From: Fontibacillus panacisegetis | GTDB lineage: Bacteria; Bacillota; Bacilli; Paenibacillales; Paenibacillaceae | DNA: 37,839 nt | Direction of reading: 5' to 3' | NCBI RefSeq assembly: GCF_900102215.1 | Contig: NZ_FNBG01000001.1 | Location: 474,618-512,456, forward strand | Shown: piece after piece, positions 15,811 to 26,139 of the stretch | How positions within the stretch are numbered: position 1 is the first letter of the stretch | How the letters are laid out: each line of letters opens with the position of its first letter | Translations under genes and position numbers: made by a program | The notes under the pieces: generated by a model | What the model saw: the letters and a program-made list of their open reading frames with translations, nothing else | The model's database searches: none | Told to the model about the DNA's origin: nothing

Positions 15811-16449
15811 TTACCACAGATATAGCAGAATCGCAAAGAAATGCAGCACACTACCCGCCAGCACGAACAAATGCCATATCGCATGATGGTATGGGAACGC
15901 GCGCCATACATAGAACACTGTACCTAACGTGTATAGAATACCTCCAGTTACTAACAATACGATCCCGTTAGAAGGTACAGCTGCCGTAAGTGGAACCCAG
16001 GCAATAACGATCAGCCAGCCCATAATGATATAGAAAATCGTCGACATAAATAAGAAACGCTTAACAAAAAATGCTTTAAACAAAACGCCAAGCAGTGCGA
16101 TCCCCCAAACTGTTCCAAACAGGCTCCAACCAAGTGGTCCGCGAATCGCTACAAGCATGAACGGAGTATATGTGCCTGCTATAAAAATGTAAATGGAGGA
16201 ATGGTCTAAAAATTCAAACAAGTCCTTCACTTTACCTTCTTTAAAGCTGTGTACTAATGTCGAGTTCAAATAGAGCAACAGCATGCTGACTCCGTAAATC
16301 GTAAAGCTGACGACATGCCACGCAGTACCTTTGATGCTGGAAAAGACGATCAGCAGCACAAGCGCCGCCACACTAAGAAGTGCACCGATACCGTGCGTAA
16401 TTGCGTTAGCTATTTCTTCTCTGCGTGGATAAGTATGTGTATTGGCCAT
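15811..16449 (-). CDS. Hemolysin III / PAQR-family seven-helix membrane protein
   Basis: 212 aa from ATG 16449; AGGAGGTGG precedes it, and an upstream in-frame GTG overlaps this site. Seven hydrophobic segments. Conserved metal-binding positions: EEIANAITHGIGALLSVAAL (first His), LDHSSIYIFIAGTYTPFMLV (third helix region) and YHHAIWHLFVLAGSVLHFFA with paired His near the C-terminus. Related proteins are zinc-site hydrolase-like membrane proteins; the hemolysin name comes from a Bacillus cereus homologue and a toxic role is doubtful. Sits between ftsY and tetR, an insertion relative to the Bacillus order. Confidence 0.9.
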   Translation of the reverse strand: MANTHTYPRREEIANAITHGIGALLSVAALVLLIVFSSIKGTAWHVVSFTIYGVSMLLLYLNSTLVHSFKEGKVKDLFEFLDHSSIYIFIAGTYTPFMLVAIRGPLGWSLFGTVWGIALLGVLFKAFFVKRFLFMSTIFYIIMGWLIVIAWVPLTAAVPSNGIVLLVTGGILYTLGTVFYVWRAFPYHHAIWHLFVLAGSVLHFFAILLYLW

Positions 16450-16556
16450 GGTTTCCACCTCCTAGATGTTAATCTTTATATAGACTACGACAAACCGCCT
16501 ATAAAAGTTACTACACCAACTGCACCATCACAGCATAATCTTTTTATAATCGTGTA

Positions 16557-17561
16557 TTATTCGGAGCCTTTTTCAGAAGAAGCTTCTTCCTCACGAATAA
16601 GTCCTGCAAACAAGCCATGGACAAACTGTTCTGAATCGAATTTTTGCAAATCCTCCATCTTCTCTCCAAGCCCAACCAATTTTACCGGGAGGCTCAGCTC
16701 CTGACGGATCGCGATAACGATACCACCTTTTGCCGTACCATCAAGCTTCGTCAGTACAAGGCCTGTCACACCGCTTTTCTCTCCAAAAAGCTTTGCCTGG
16801 CTAAGAGCGTTCTGACCCGTAGTTGCATCAAGCACCATCAGAACTTCATGAGGCGCATTCGGAATTTCCCGCTGAATCACACGGAAAATTTTGTTGAGCT
16901 CCTCCATCAGATTGGACTTGTTCTGGAGACGTCCTGCTGTATCACAGAGTAAAATATCCGCCCCCCGTTGCTTCGCTGCTTGTACAGCATCAAACATAAC
17001 TGCTGCCGGATCTGAGCCTGCTTGCTGCTTAATTACGTCAACACCAACACGTTGTCCCCATACTTCGAGCTGTTCAATAGCACCCGCACGGAACGTGTCC
17101 CCTGCAGCCATAATAACCTTTTTGCCTTGCTGTTTGTAATAATGCGCCAGCTTTCCGATCGTCGTCGTTTTACCTACTCCGTTAACTCCAACGAACAGGA
17201 ATACTGTAATACCGTCTTCGCTGAGCTTAAGCTCGTTATCTTCATCACCACGCAGCAGCTCAACCAGCTTTTCTGAAAGAACAGGTTGAAGCTCCACAGC
17301 ATCTTCAATCTTGCGCTTTTTCACTTCAGCTCGCAAATCATCGATCAGGGTCAGCACAGTATTTACACCAACATCCGCACCAATCAATATTTCTTCCAGC
17401 TCCTCGAAGAACTCCTCATCGATCTTTTTACGTCGTGTAATCAGTTCTGTGACCTTCTCGACAAAACCTTTGCGGCTCTTCTCAAGCCCATCCTTGAACT
17501 GTTTAGTAACTGATTCTGTTTTTGAAGCGATACTCTCTTTTAGTTTTTTAAAGAAACTCAT
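16557..17561 (-). CDS. ftsY: SRP receptor FtsY
   Basis: 334 aa. Short basic N-terminus (MSFFKKLKESIASKTESVTK), N domain, then G domain: FVGVNGVGKTTTIGKLAHYY (G1, about 118-137), LLCDTAGRLQNKSNLMEEL (G3), LVLTKLDGTAKGGIVIAI (G4/G5) and the closing GLGEKMEDLQKFDSEQFVHG. Docks SRP-ribosome complexes to the membrane and pairs with Ffh. It lacks the long acidic A domain of proteobacterial FtsY, as usual in Firmicutes. smc is 42 nt upstream; AAGGAGGAACGAT precedes the start. Confidence 0.97.
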   Translation of the reverse strand: MSFFKKLKESIASKTESVTKQFKDGLEKSRKGFVEKVTELITRRKKIDEEFFEELEEILIGADVGVNTVLTLIDDLRAEVKKRKIEDAVELQPVLSEKLVELLRGDEDNELKLSEDGITVFLFVGVNGVGKTTTIGKLAHYYKQQGKKVIMAAGDTFRAGAIEQLEVWGQRVGVDVIKQQAGSDPAAVMFDAVQAAKQRGADILLCDTAGRLQNKSNLMEELNKIFRVIQREIPNAPHEVLMVLDATTGQNALSQAKLFGEKSGVTGLVLTKLDGTAKGGIVIAIRQELSLPVKLVGLGEKMEDLQKFDSEQFVHGLFAGLIREEEASSEKGSE

Positions 17562-17603
17562 ATCGTTCCTCCTTATATATTATCCTATCCAAATCTATAT
17601 AGA

Positions 17604-20600
17604 CTAAGCAATTTCGACCGTTTCATCATCCTCGAGCTTAACCGACACAAGCTTGGACACGCCGCCTTCTTCCATCGTTACCCCGTAAAGAACATCGGCT
17701 TCCTCCATCGTACCTTTACGATGTGTTACGACAATAAATTGAGTTTGCTCGGAAAATTCACGCAAATATTGCGCGAAACGAACGACGTTTGCTTCATCCA
17801 GCGCGGCTTCAACCTCATCAAGCACACAGAATGGTACTGGCTTAACCTGAAGAATGGCAAACAACAACGCCATCGCGGTCAAAGCTCGTTCTCCCCCGGA
17901 TAAAAGCTGAAGATTTTGCAGTTTCTTGCCTGGCGGCTGAGCTACAACATCGATACCTGTCTCGAGCAGATTATCCGGATCGTTCAGAATCAAATCTGCA
18001 CGACCGCCTCCAAACAATTTCGAAAATACGATTACGAATTCCCTGCGAATCGCATCGAAAGTCGATTTGAATCGTTTGGACATTTCATCATCCATCTCTT
18101 TAATGACTTGATAAAGCGTTGTTTTGGCCTCTACCAGATCATTTTTTTGCTCCGTCAAAAACTCATAGCGCTCAGAGACCCGATTGTATTCCTCAATGGC
18201 TCCTAAATTGACATCACCCAGAATCGTAATCTGACGCTTTAATTCTTTGACATCAGCTTGAGTCTGAGGTACATCCTCCGGAACAGTATAACGCTGTTTA
18301 GCCAATTCGTAGCTTAATTCATAGTCATCTCCAAGCTTGCGTAGAATATTATCCAACTCTACATCCAGACGGTTCGCATGAATTTCAGTCTGTCTAAGCT
18401 GCTCTTCTACTGCCTTTAAAGCAACGCGCTGTTCTTTTGTCTCGCTCTCGCCTTCTTCGAGCTTCTTAACGAGAACAACCCGAGAGGCACGTTCAAGCTC
18501 AAGCTGCTCTCCTGCCCGTTCCTTTTTCAGCTTGTAGTCGTTAAGCTCTTCACGCTGATTTGTGCTCTGCTGCTCATTTTGCTCCAGATCAGCAACTATA
18601 GACTGCAGTATACTGCGATTTTGCTCCAGCTCGCGCTTCTGAATAGCGCAATCCTCTTGAGAGCGGCGCAGCTGCTCCTGAAGTGAAAAACATTCCTGAT
18701 CCAGCTTGCCTTCACGAACCTTAAGTCCGGTTAACAAGTCCTGAAGTTCTTCCTTCGCAGATTCATTAGCCTTGCGAGCAAATTCAGCAGCTTGAATTGA
18801 CTGCTGGATAGACAGCTCTTCCTTCTCCAGCTCTACGAGCTTAGCTTCAGCTGCTTTCTTGTTATTGTCCAGCTCTTCCAACTCTTTAACATAGTGGCCT
18901 TTCTCTTGCCCATACAGCTGGAATTGCTCCGAGACATGTCTCCATTCATGATCCACCTGCTTGAGATCACCTGCAACAGACTGTTCTTCAGTCCGTTTGG
19001 CATCTCCAGCTTCACGCAGTCTATCCAGTTCTTTCTCTGAACGATTAAGCTGATCTCGAACATCTGTAAGCCCTTTGCGAAGCTTGTCCAGCATTTCCTC
19101 ACTCTCGCGAATATCAGTAGCGAGTTGGTCGAGCTGACGTTTACGCCCCAGCAGGTTGCTATTTTTCCGGTGCTGACTTCCCCCGGTCATAGAACCCCCG
19201 GCGTTAACCACATCACCTTCAAGCGTAACAATTCGGAACCGATATTGACAGCGCGCGGCCATCTTGTTGGCTCGTTCAAGGTCACTGGCGAACACGACAT
19301 TCCCAAGCAAACTGCCTACTATATCAGCATAGCGTGGTTCGTACCCGACAAGCTCTGCTCCGATTCCAACAAAACCGTCGGCCTCCTCCATAAGGCGTTT
19401 GTCAGCAGGGGAAATTTGCCGTGGCCGGATAACATCCAGCGGCAGAAAAGTTGCTCTACCAAGCTGGCGCTGTTTCAAGAAGGATATCGCCTGACGGGAT
19501 ACCGCTTCATTCTCCATAACGATATGCTGCATTGCAGCGCCTAACGCCGTCTCTACCGCGATCTCCAATTTTTCCGGAACACGGATGAGTTCGGCAACCG
19601 CACCATGGACTCCGTTAAGAACGGATTTGCGGGAAGCCTTGAGTACCTCTTTAACTCCAAGAACAAAGCCGTCGAAGTCATCCTCCATTTCCTTCATCGT
19701 ATCGCGGCGTGACACGAGTCCTTCACGCTTTTGTTCCCATTTGCGTATTCCGCTCTGACTCTCTTCAACCAGCTTTTGCAGAGATTGATATTTTTCGCTC
19801 TCATTAATGTACTTGCCACGAAGATCCGCAATTTCTTGGCTCAATCGTTTCATCAAGCCTTCAAGCTCGTCCTTTTTGACCTTTAGTCGGTCCAGCTCAT
19901 CACGCCATTTCACGCCTTCCTCTTCGGAGCGTGACATTCTGCGCTCTACGCCTTCCTTCTGTTGATCAGTGTAACGAATTTCATTACGTGTCTGGGCCAT
20001 CTGATTCATAACATCAAGGAGTTGACCTTTAAGACCTTCCTCCTGAGCTTGACTAATACCACCATTAACACCAACCAGCTTGGCTTCTTCGGCTGACAAT
20101 TCAGTCCGCAGTTGCTGAAGCTGCTGCTCCACACTCGCAAACTTCTCAGCAACTTCATTCATTTCAGCAGCACGCTGAGCGTAACGCTCCTCGCTGACCT
20201 GTAATGACTGCTCAAGCTGATCACGATTCTGAGTAAGGTTCTTGGCGCGTTCCTTAAGTACTTCGCCGAAGCCCTCACTTTTCTCAAAATTTTCACTATA
20301 TTCAAGCAGTTGTCCCTGCAGAACCTCGATACGATCCTCCACCTGACGGAGTGCAAGCCGATCGTTCTCCAGCTTGGCATCATGAGCTGATACAACGGTG
20401 GACAAAGAAAGCTGTTGATCCTGCAGCTTGGTCAGCTTGTCGTTCGCTTCACTCCATGTTTCATGGATTTGCTCAATCTGATGGACATACAGTGATATCT
20501 CTTTAGTTTTAAGTTGTTCTCGAAGTTCCTTATATTTAATCGCCTTCTCCGATTGATCCTTAAGCGGGCCAATCTGGTCCTCAAGTTCACTAACAAGATC

Positions 20601-21176
20601 GTGAATACGCAGCAAGTTTTGCTCTGTATCATCCAACTTGCGACGAGCGTCACGTTTACGGCTTTTATATTTCACAATACCTGAAGCCTCTTCAAAAATA
20701 CCTCTGCGGTCTTCTGAACGAGTACTCAAAATTTCCTCGATACGCCCTTGACCGATAATGGAATAGGCTTCTTTTCCGATCCCTGTATCCATGAACAGCT
20801 CAGTAATATCCTTTAACCTGCAGGATTGCTTGTTGATCATATATTCACTATCACCGCTGCGGTGAACTCTACGTGTTACTGTAACTTCGCTAAAATCCAG
20901 CGGTAAAGCATGATCGCTATTATCAAGAGTCAGCGACACTTCCCCGTAGTTAACCGCTTTACGCGCATCACTGCCGGCAAAAATAATGTCTTCCATTTTA
21001 CCACCACGAAGTGACTTAGCGCTCTGCTCCCCTAATACCCATCTGATCCCGTCAGAAATGTTACTCTTTCCGCTGCCATTAGGCCCAACCACCGCAGTGA
21101 TTCCCCGGACAAATTCCATTTCTGTCTTATCAGCAAAAGATTTAAAACCTGCCAATTCAATCCGTTTCAAAAACAT
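17604..21176 (-). CDS. smc: Chromosome condensation/segregation ATPase SMC
   Basis: 1190 aa, full length. N-terminal ATPase half: VVGPNGSGKSNISDGIRWVL (Walker A, about 30-49). Long coiled coils (about 170-500 and 680-1000) flank a hinge (about 515-640) containing GFVGIGAELVGYEPRYADIV and the glycine-rich VNAGGSMTGGS. C-terminal half: NLQLLSGGERALTAMALLFA (signature) and FCVLDEVEAALDEANVVRFA (Walker B). Works with ScpA/ScpB as a loop-extruding condensin. It forms a unit with ftsY, as in Bacillus, but rnc is separated from it here by the beta-lactamase-like gene. Confidence 0.98.
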   Translation of the reverse strand: MFLKRIELAGFKSFADKTEMEFVRGITAVVGPNGSGKSNISDGIRWVLGEQSAKSLRGGKMEDIIFAGSDARKAVNYGEVSLTLDNSDHALPLDFSEVTVTRRVHRSGDSEYMINKQSCRLKDITELFMDTGIGKEAYSIIGQGRIEEILSTRSEDRRGIFEEASGIVKYKSRKRDARRKLDDTEQNLLRIHDLVSELEDQIGPLKDQSEKAIKYKELREQLKTKEISLYVHQIEQIHETWSEANDKLTKLQDQQLSLSTVVSAHDAKLENDRLALRQVEDRIEVLQGQLLEYSENFEKSEGFGEVLKERAKNLTQNRDQLEQSLQVSEERYAQRAAEMNEVAEKFASVEQQLQQLRTELSAEEAKLVGVNGGISQAQEEGLKGQLLDVMNQMAQTRNEIRYTDQQKEGVERRMSRSEEEGVKWRDELDRLKVKKDELEGLMKRLSQEIADLRGKYINESEKYQSLQKLVEESQSGIRKWEQKREGLVSRRDTMKEMEDDFDGFVLGVKEVLKASRKSVLNGVHGAVAELIRVPEKLEIAVETALGAAMQHIVMENEAVSRQAISFLKQRQLGRATFLPLDVIRPRQISPADKRLMEEADGFVGIGAELVGYEPRYADIVGSLLGNVVFASDLERANKMAARCQYRFRIVTLEGDVVNAGGSMTGGSQHRKNSNLLGRKRQLDQLATDIRESEEMLDKLRKGLTDVRDQLNRSEKELDRLREAGDAKRTEEQSVAGDLKQVDHEWRHVSEQFQLYGQEKGHYVKELEELDNNKKAAEAKLVELEKEELSIQQSIQAAEFARKANESAKEELQDLLTGLKVREGKLDQECFSLQEQLRRSQEDCAIQKRELEQNRSILQSIVADLEQNEQQSTNQREELNDYKLKKERAGEQLELERASRVVLVKKLEEGESETKEQRVALKAVEEQLRQTEIHANRLDVELDNILRKLGDDYELSYELAKQRYTVPEDVPQTQADVKELKRQITILGDVNLGAIEEYNRVSERYEFLTEQKNDLVEAKTTLYQVIKEMDDEMSKRFKSTFDAIRREFVIVFSKLFGGGRADLILNDPDNLLETGIDVVAQPPGKKLQNLQLLSGGERALTAMALLFAILQVKPVPFCVLDEVEAALDEANVVRFAQYLREFSEQTQFIVVTHRKGTMEEADVLYGVTMEEGGVSKLVSVKLEDDETVEIA

Positions 21177-21383
21177 ACGTTCACGATCACCTCTAACGAC
21201 TATTGTAACATACCAGAAGCTCTATAGGACAGGCGTAACAAGAGAGAAACAGCCTTTGCAATCTTGAAATCTATTACTATGTTTGCTAGTGTGATAGACA
21301 AGTCTGACAGGCAGACAAAACAAGGTATTCAACATCAATGTAATTTAAAAAATTCTATGTAATATCTATCTAAAGGAAGTGTA

Positions 21384-22853
21384 ATGATGAACATTTGCAA
21401 CAAAAAATTTGTATTACTCCCTTATCTTTTATCGGCAATTCTGATATGGATGTGTACGGGGTGGGGAACGATTACAGCATCTTCTGCGTCAGCAGCGGCC
21501 GCGTCAACAACTCTCACTATCAATACTTCTAGTAATGCAGGTAATACAAATCAAGTCACCAAAGTTACTTTTGATGGGGTATCCGCGCAGTGGAGCACAG
21601 AGGAACCATTTATATATAAAGGAACAGCCTATGTTTCATTACAGGAGGCAGCAAAGCATCTTAATGCAAAAGTAAGCTGGAATACAAAAAAACGTGCTAC
21701 TGAGCTTTATCACAATGGTGATACCATTTTGCATCGTTCTGGAACATCGACATTTACGATCAATCAATACACTAGCCTTCAAGCTTCATCGCCATCGTTA
21801 TCTAAAAATGGAACCACCATGGTACCGCTTCGCACTTTAGCCGAAGCACTAAAGGCAAATGTTGCTGTAACTAGGGAGAATAATCACCAAACCATCAATG
21901 TCTCTCATGACTCGGTTACGATAATCTCCAAACAAGCAGAAGTGGCTAACAATTACTTAATTAATCAGCAATATTCGGGACTAGCTCTGATTGCTCGTCA
22001 CGGTGAAATATTGATGCGGAAAGGTTACGGTCTCAGTGAAGAGAACAAATTAGTCAGGCCAGATCGTTCATCGCGTATTGCTTCATTAACAAAATCCTTT
22101 ACAGCTGCTTCTATTATGAAATTAGTAGAGGAAGGTAAGTTGAAGCTGACTGATTCTTTGGAATCCTACATTCCTGGTTTTGAGAACGGAGATCAGATCA
22201 CCATTCACATGCTTTTGTCGCATACGTCCGGTATTACGTCCAATTTCCCCCGTGAGAAGGGAATGACCCTGCACCAAACGATAGAGGCTATTAAAGATAA
22301 ACCTCTCTCTTTTAAACCTGGAAGTGACTTCAAGTACAGTAATAGCGGTTATATGCTGCTGGGGTCCATAATTGAGCAAGCGTCTGGCATGAGTTACAGC
22401 GACTATGTATCTGAAAATTTCCTGCAACCGTTAGGTATGGATCATACCGGTGAAGCTGCGGCCACCACCCCAACCATCAAGGGTTACATCTCAGCAAATG
22501 GAGCTTGGAAAATAGCCGGGGAATATAATTCTCAATCCGGTTCAGGCACGCTGTATTCTACGCTTGATGATTTGCTGAAATGGGATGCGGCGCTAAATAA
22601 TGAAGAAACGCTAAACCAATCTTCTCTTGATAAAATGTTCACTCCATATTCCTATAAAAATTACGGTTATGGCTGGATGATCGATAATGAGCAGACACCA
22701 GCGGTATTGTTTCACAACGGAAGCGGTACAGGATATTCTACTGGTATCTCACGCAATCTTGGTGGAGGGCTCACCATTATTTTGCTCGGAAATCAAGCTG
22801 GCAGAGATACGATCACCTTCATGAAAGAAATACGCAACATAATGAAACAGTAA
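21384..22853 (+). CDS. Exported serine beta-lactamase/PBP-like protein with copper-amine-oxidase-N-like domain
   Basis: 489 aa. Signal peptide about 1-40 (LLPYLLSAILIWMCTGWG, then ASSASAAAA). Residues about 60-175 form a copper-amine-oxidase-N-like module (AYVSLQEAAKHLNAKVSWNT; TMVPLRTLAEALKANV), a common cell-surface add-on in Paenibacillus. Residues about 190-489 are class C/serine-hydrolase type: SLTKSFTAASIMKLVEEGKL with the SxxK nucleophile and Lys, YSNSGYMLLGSIIEQASGM with the YxN motif, and HNGSGTGYSTG in place of KTG. Likely peptidase/esterase or penicillin-binding activity; resistance is not implied. AAAGGAAGTGTA precedes ATG. On the plus strand against all neighbours; shares a bidirectional terminator with rnc. 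Confidence 0.88.
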   Translation: MMNICNKKFVLLPYLLSAILIWMCTGWGTITASSASAAAASTTLTINTSSNAGNTNQVTKVTFDGVSAQWSTEEPFIYKGTAYVSLQEAAKHLNAKVSWNTKKRATELYHNGDTILHRSGTSTFTINQYTSLQASSPSLSKNGTTMVPLRTLAEALKANVAVTRENNHQTINVSHDSVTIISKQAEVANNYLINQQYSGLALIARHGEILMRKGYGLSEENKLVRPDRSSRIASLTKSFTAASIMKLVEEGKLKLTDSLESYIPGFENGDQITIHMLLSHTSGITSNFPREKGMTLHQTIEAIKDKPLSFKPGSDFKYSNSGYMLLGSIIEQASGMSYSDYVSENFLQPLGMDHTGEAAATTPTIKGYISANGAWKIAGEYNSQSGSGTLYSTLDDLLKWDAALNNEETLNQSSLDKMFTPYSYKNYGYGWMIDNEQTPAVLFHNGSGTGYSTGISRNLGGGLTIILLGNQAGRDTITFMKEIRNIMKQ

Positions 22854-22854
22854 A

Positions 22855-22908
22855 AAAGAAAATAAGACGAAGCAAGTAGTTAATCCTCTGCTTCGTCTTA
22901 TTTTCTCT
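22855..22908. terminator. Bidirectional terminator between the beta-lactamase-like gene and rnc
   Basis: An 18-bp perfect stem (22857-22874 against 22889-22906; AAGACGAAGCA core) with flanking A and T runs on both sides, positioned between two convergent stop codons. Confidence 0.9.
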
Positions 22909-22918
22909 TCATACTCAG

Positions 22919-23620
22919 TTATTCAATACCGTCCTGTTTCAGGTGGTTCAGTGCCGCAGCAGCAGCCTGCTGCTCAGCTTCTTTCTTTGAACGACCGGTC
23001 CCACGACCCAACGCTCGTCCGTCCATATATACTTCAGAGACGAATTCACGTTCATGAGCTGGGCCACGTTCTTCAACAATTCGATATTCCAACGCACCCA
23101 TATTATGATGCTGCGTCAGCTCCTGCAGCTCCGTTTTAAAATCGGTCGACTGGAGCTTGCCGTCCATCACAATTTGCGAAAAGACATACCGATGAAGAAA
23201 TGTCTGCACTGCCTCCAGACCTTGGTCAAGATATAGTGCACCGATAAAGGATTCGAACACGTCAGCAAGCAGGGCTGGACGTGTTCTTCCTCCTGTTAAT
23301 TCCTCACCTTTACCTAGCAAGACGTATTTGCCGAATTCCAGCTTCTCTGCGAATTTCACAAGGGAAGGCTCGCATACGATTGCAGCGCGCAGCTTGGTCA
23401 ATTCACCTTCAGGCCGATCCGGGAAAATGTGATATAGTCGTTCGGATACCGTCAACTCAAGCACAGCGTCTCCAAGAAATTCAAGACGTTCATTATCCTC
23501 ATGTTGACTGAATCGATGTTCATTCACATAGGATGCATGGGTAAAAGCTTGTTTCAACAACTGTTTATTGTGAAATTCCAGTTCAAGTTTATGCTGTAAC
23601 TGCTTCAGATCTCCATTCAA
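22919..23620 (-). CDS. rnc: Ribonuclease III
   Basis: 233 aa, TTG start at 23620 with AAGGGG upstream. Nuclease domain: [12 protein letters not shown], then the signature [19 protein letters not shown] (about 41-59) and [20 protein letters not shown] with the second acidic cluster. C-terminal dsRNA-binding domain: [16 protein letters not shown] and [20 protein letters not shown]. Cuts double-stranded RNA, including rRNA precursors and SRP RNA. Follows fabF by 15 nt, so it belongs to the fatty-acid operon transcript. Confidence 0.97.
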   Translation of the reverse strand: MNGDLKQLQHKLELEFHNKQLLKQAFTHASYVNEHRFSQHEDNERLEFLGDAVLELTVSERLYHIFPDRPEGELTKLRAAIVCEPSLVKFAEKLEFGKYVLLGKGEELTGGRTRPALLADVFESFIGALYLDQGLEAVQTFLHRYVFSQIVMDGKLQSTDFKTELQELTQHHNMGALEYRIVEERGPAHEREFVSEVYMDGRALGRGTGRSKKEAEQQAAAAALNHLKQDGIE

Positions 23621-23635
23621 CAGACTGACCCCTTC

Positions 23636-24874
23636 TTATGCTTCGAATTTCTTCAGAATGATCGTGGCATTGTGCCCGCCAAATCCAAAGGAGTTAGACA
23701 TCGCTACTTGAACATCACATTGTCTCGCTTCATCAGGAACATAATCCAAGTCACATTCCGGATCAGGATTGTCCAGATTGATCGTTGGCGCAATAACTCC
23801 ATTTTGGAGTGTTAATCCGCAGATGACCCCTTCCACCCCACCAGCTGCACCTAGCAGATGGCCAGTCATGGATTTCGTAGAGCTGATTGCTACTTTGTAC
23901 GCGTGGTCTCCAAGCGCTCGCTTGATAGCAATCGTCTCGGAACGGTCACCAACCGGGGTTGACGTACCGTGAGCATTAATGTAGTCAATCTCATTCGGAT
24001 CGATTCCAGCATCACGAATCGCCATCTTCATACAGCGTTCAGGTCCGTTAGGATCTGGTTCTGTCATATGATGAGCGTCACCGCTTAGACCATATCCGAT
24101 AACCTCGGCATAAATTTTAGCTCCACGTTTTTGTGCATGCTCGAGAGATTCCAGTATCAATACACCGGAGCCTTCGCCCATTACAAAACCGTCACGCCCA
24201 GAATCAAAAGGACGGCTTGCCTTTTCCGGTTCATCATTACGGGTAGACATCGCCCGCATGGAACAAAAACCGGCTAATCCAGTAGGACGGATCGTTGCTT
24301 CCGCGCCGCCGCAAATCATCACATCAGCATCACCACGCTGAATCAGCTTGTAAGAATCGCCGATGGAATGAGTTCCGGTCGCGCACGCAGTCACTGCCGT
24401 ACTGTTAGGTCCCTTGGCGCCAAAAAGAATGGACACATGGCCTGAAGCCATGTTAGCAATCATCATTGGGATAAAAAACGGGCTAACCCGTTTTGGCCCT
24501 TTTTGGAGTAATATATTGTGTTGGTCTTCCCATGTACCAAGACCGCCGATTCCTGAGCCGATCATAACGCCTACCCGCTCTGGATCAGTATCTTCAGCGA
24601 TGTTCAATCCGCTGTCTCGCAGTGCGCTTGATGCAGCAGTAACCGCGAATTGGACGAAACGGTCCATTTTACGTGCTTCTTTACGATCGATATAATCTTC
24701 GGGATTGAAATCTTTCACCGAAGCGGCAATTTGGGTCGGATATTCACTGACGTCAAAGGATTCAATGTGAGATACACCAGATTTACCATTAGTTATGTTG
24801 TTCCAGAACGTATCCAGATCTTTTCCGAGTGCCGTCACGACTCCCATGCCGGTTACCACTACTCTATGTTTCAA
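23636..24874 (-). CDS. fabF: 3-oxoacyl-ACP synthase II (FabF)
   Basis: 412 aa from TTG 24874; GAGGTGA ends 6 nt upstream and the protein then starts [17 protein letters not shown] as homologues do. A GTG two codons earlier would abut the ribosome binding site. Cys-His-His triad: [16 protein letters not shown] (Cys), [16 protein letters not shown] and [20 protein letters not shown]. Condenses malonyl-ACP with acyl-ACP during elongation. Stands between acpP and rnc. Confidence 0.96.
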   Translation of the reverse strand: MKHRVVVTGMGVVTALGKDLDTFWNNITNGKSGVSHIESFDVSEYPTQIAASVKDFNPEDYIDRKEARKMDRFVQFAVTAASSALRDSGLNIAEDTDPERVGVMIGSGIGGLGTWEDQHNILLQKGPKRVSPFFIPMMIANMASGHVSILFGAKGPNSTAVTACATGTHSIGDSYKLIQRGDADVMICGGAEATIRPTGLAGFCSMRAMSTRNDEPEKASRPFDSGRDGFVMGEGSGVLILESLEHAQKRGAKIYAEVIGYGLSGDAHHMTEPDPNGPERCMKMAIRDAGIDPNEIDYINAHGTSTPVGDRSETIAIKRALGDHAYKVAISSTKSMTGHLLGAAGGVEGVICGLTLQNGVIAPTINLDNPDPECDLDYVPDEARQCDVQVAMSNSFGFGGHNATIILKKFEA

Positions 24875-24924
24875 ACACACTCACCTCATGTAGACTTCAT
24901 GTGTAAAATAATCTTTGCTGGAAA

Positions 24925-25024
24925 ATAACTAGAAGGTGCTTCAGGTCATTAGACGCTACGGACACCTTCTCTTTGCTGATGATGAGGAGAAGTCCCGCCT
25001 GCTCTAGGAGGTACGGGACTTTTA
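24925..25024 (-). terminator. Two hairpins between acpP and fabF (possible attenuator)
   Basis: On the minus strand, AAGTCCCG/CGGGACTT (24990-25021) is followed by AGAAGGTG/CACCTTCT (24931-24970) and then TAGTTATTTTCC. Neither has a clean T run on this strand, so partial termination or an RNA-processing/stability site separating acpP from fabF is more likely than a full stop. Confidence 0.45.
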
Positions 25025-25029
25025 TACGA

Positions 25030-25263
25030 CTAGGTATGAGATTGTATGTAGTTTACAACTTCACCAACAGTCGTGATCTTCTCTGCATCTTCATCTGAAA
25101 TTTCCAGATCAAATTCATCTTCAAGTTCCATTACGAGTTCAACGACATCGAGCGAATCAGCACCTAAATCATCTTTAAAAGACGCTTCAAGCGTCACTTC
25201 GGCTTCATCTGCGCCGAGGCGATCCACAACAATGCGCTTTACGCGATCCAATACATCGGACAT
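25030..25263 (-). CDS. acpP: Acyl carrier protein
   Basis: 77 aa from ATG 25263 (AGAGGAGGTGAACCGG upstream; the longer frame start is ignored). Acidic four-helix protein: [18 protein letters not shown], then [20 protein letters not shown], where the Ser of DSL receives phosphopantetheine. Carries acyl chains for FabD, FabG, FabH, FabF and PlsX, most encoded next to it. High expression is expected; the two downstream hairpins may raise its level over fabF. Confidence 0.98.
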   Translation of the reverse strand: MSDVLDRVKRIVVDRLGADEAEVTLEASFKDDLGADSLDVVELVMELEDEFDLEISDEDAEKITTVGEVVNYIQSHT

Positions 25264-25331
25264 CCGGTTCACCTCCTCTTTGGTATTATACGAGAATTAA
25301 AAGTAAAATGCCATAGAAGCGAGATTGTAAA

Positions 25332-26081
25332 TCACATATACATCCCGCCATCTACATGCAGCGTCTGTCCCGTCATATAGGACGCGCTGTCTGAGGCAAG
25401 AAAAACTACTACCTTGGCAATCTCTTCAGGCTGGCCAAGACGAGCAAGCGGAATTCCGCCCAGCATGCTTTGCCGAGCTTCTTCAGGCATCGTATCAGTC
25501 ATATCTGTTTCGATAAAGCCTGGAGCAATGCAGTTCACAGTAATGTTGCGTGAAGCCAACTCGCGTGCAGAAGATTTTGTCAGGCCAATTACTCCAGCCT
25601 TGGCAGCGACATAGTTAGCCTGTCCCGCGTTACCAAGAACGCCAACTACGGAAGAAATGTTGATGATTCGTCCAGAGCGCTGTTTCATCATCGGGCGTGT
25701 TGCTGCTTTAATACCATTAAATACACCCTTCAAATTTGTCTCTATGACATCATCAAACTCTTGTTCCTTCATACGTAAAATCAGGTTGTCCCTTGTAATA
25801 CCTGCATTATTTACAAGAATGTCAATGCGGCCCCAAGCATCTACGACGCCTTTTACCATGTCTTCGAATTGCCCGCTGCTTCCGACATGGCCCTTTACCG
25901 CATACGCCTTGACACCGAGATTTTCAATTTCGGATACAACACGAGCGGCAGCCTCCTCGTTACCAGCATAATTCACAGCCACATTAGCACCTGCTTCTGC
26001 CAGCGCCAAAGCAATGCTGCGTCCTATACCACGGGAAGCCCCAGTAACGAGAGCCGTTTGGCCCTCCAGCAATTTGGTCAT
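25332..26081 (-). CDS. fabG: 3-oxoacyl-ACP reductase (FabG)
   Basis: 249 aa short-chain dehydrogenase. NADP-binding [20 protein letters not shown] (about 13-32), [14 protein letters not shown], catalytic Ser in INISSVVG and the YxxxK motif in [18 protein letters not shown] (about 151-168). C-terminus AVSYMTGQ-like [18 protein letters not shown] is typical. Reduces beta-ketoacyl-ACP. GGAAAGGAGTTG precedes ATG 26081. In the fabD-fabG-acpP order. Confidence 0.97.
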   Translation of the reverse strand: MTKLLEGQTALVTGASRGIGRSIALALAEAGANVAVNYAGNEEAAARVVSEIENLGVKAYAVKGHVGSSGQFEDMVKGVVDAWGRIDILVNNAGITRDNLILRMKEQEFDDVIETNLKGVFNGIKAATRPMMKQRSGRIINISSVVGVLGNAGQANYVAAKAGVIGLTKSSARELASRNITVNCIAPGFIETDMTDTMPEEARQSMLGGIPLARLGQPEEIAKVVVFLASDSASYMTGQTLHVDGGMYM

Positions 26082-26139
26082 TTTTTCAACTCCTTTCCAG
26101 AATATAAACTATTGAGACAGCACTCGAATCATAAATTTG

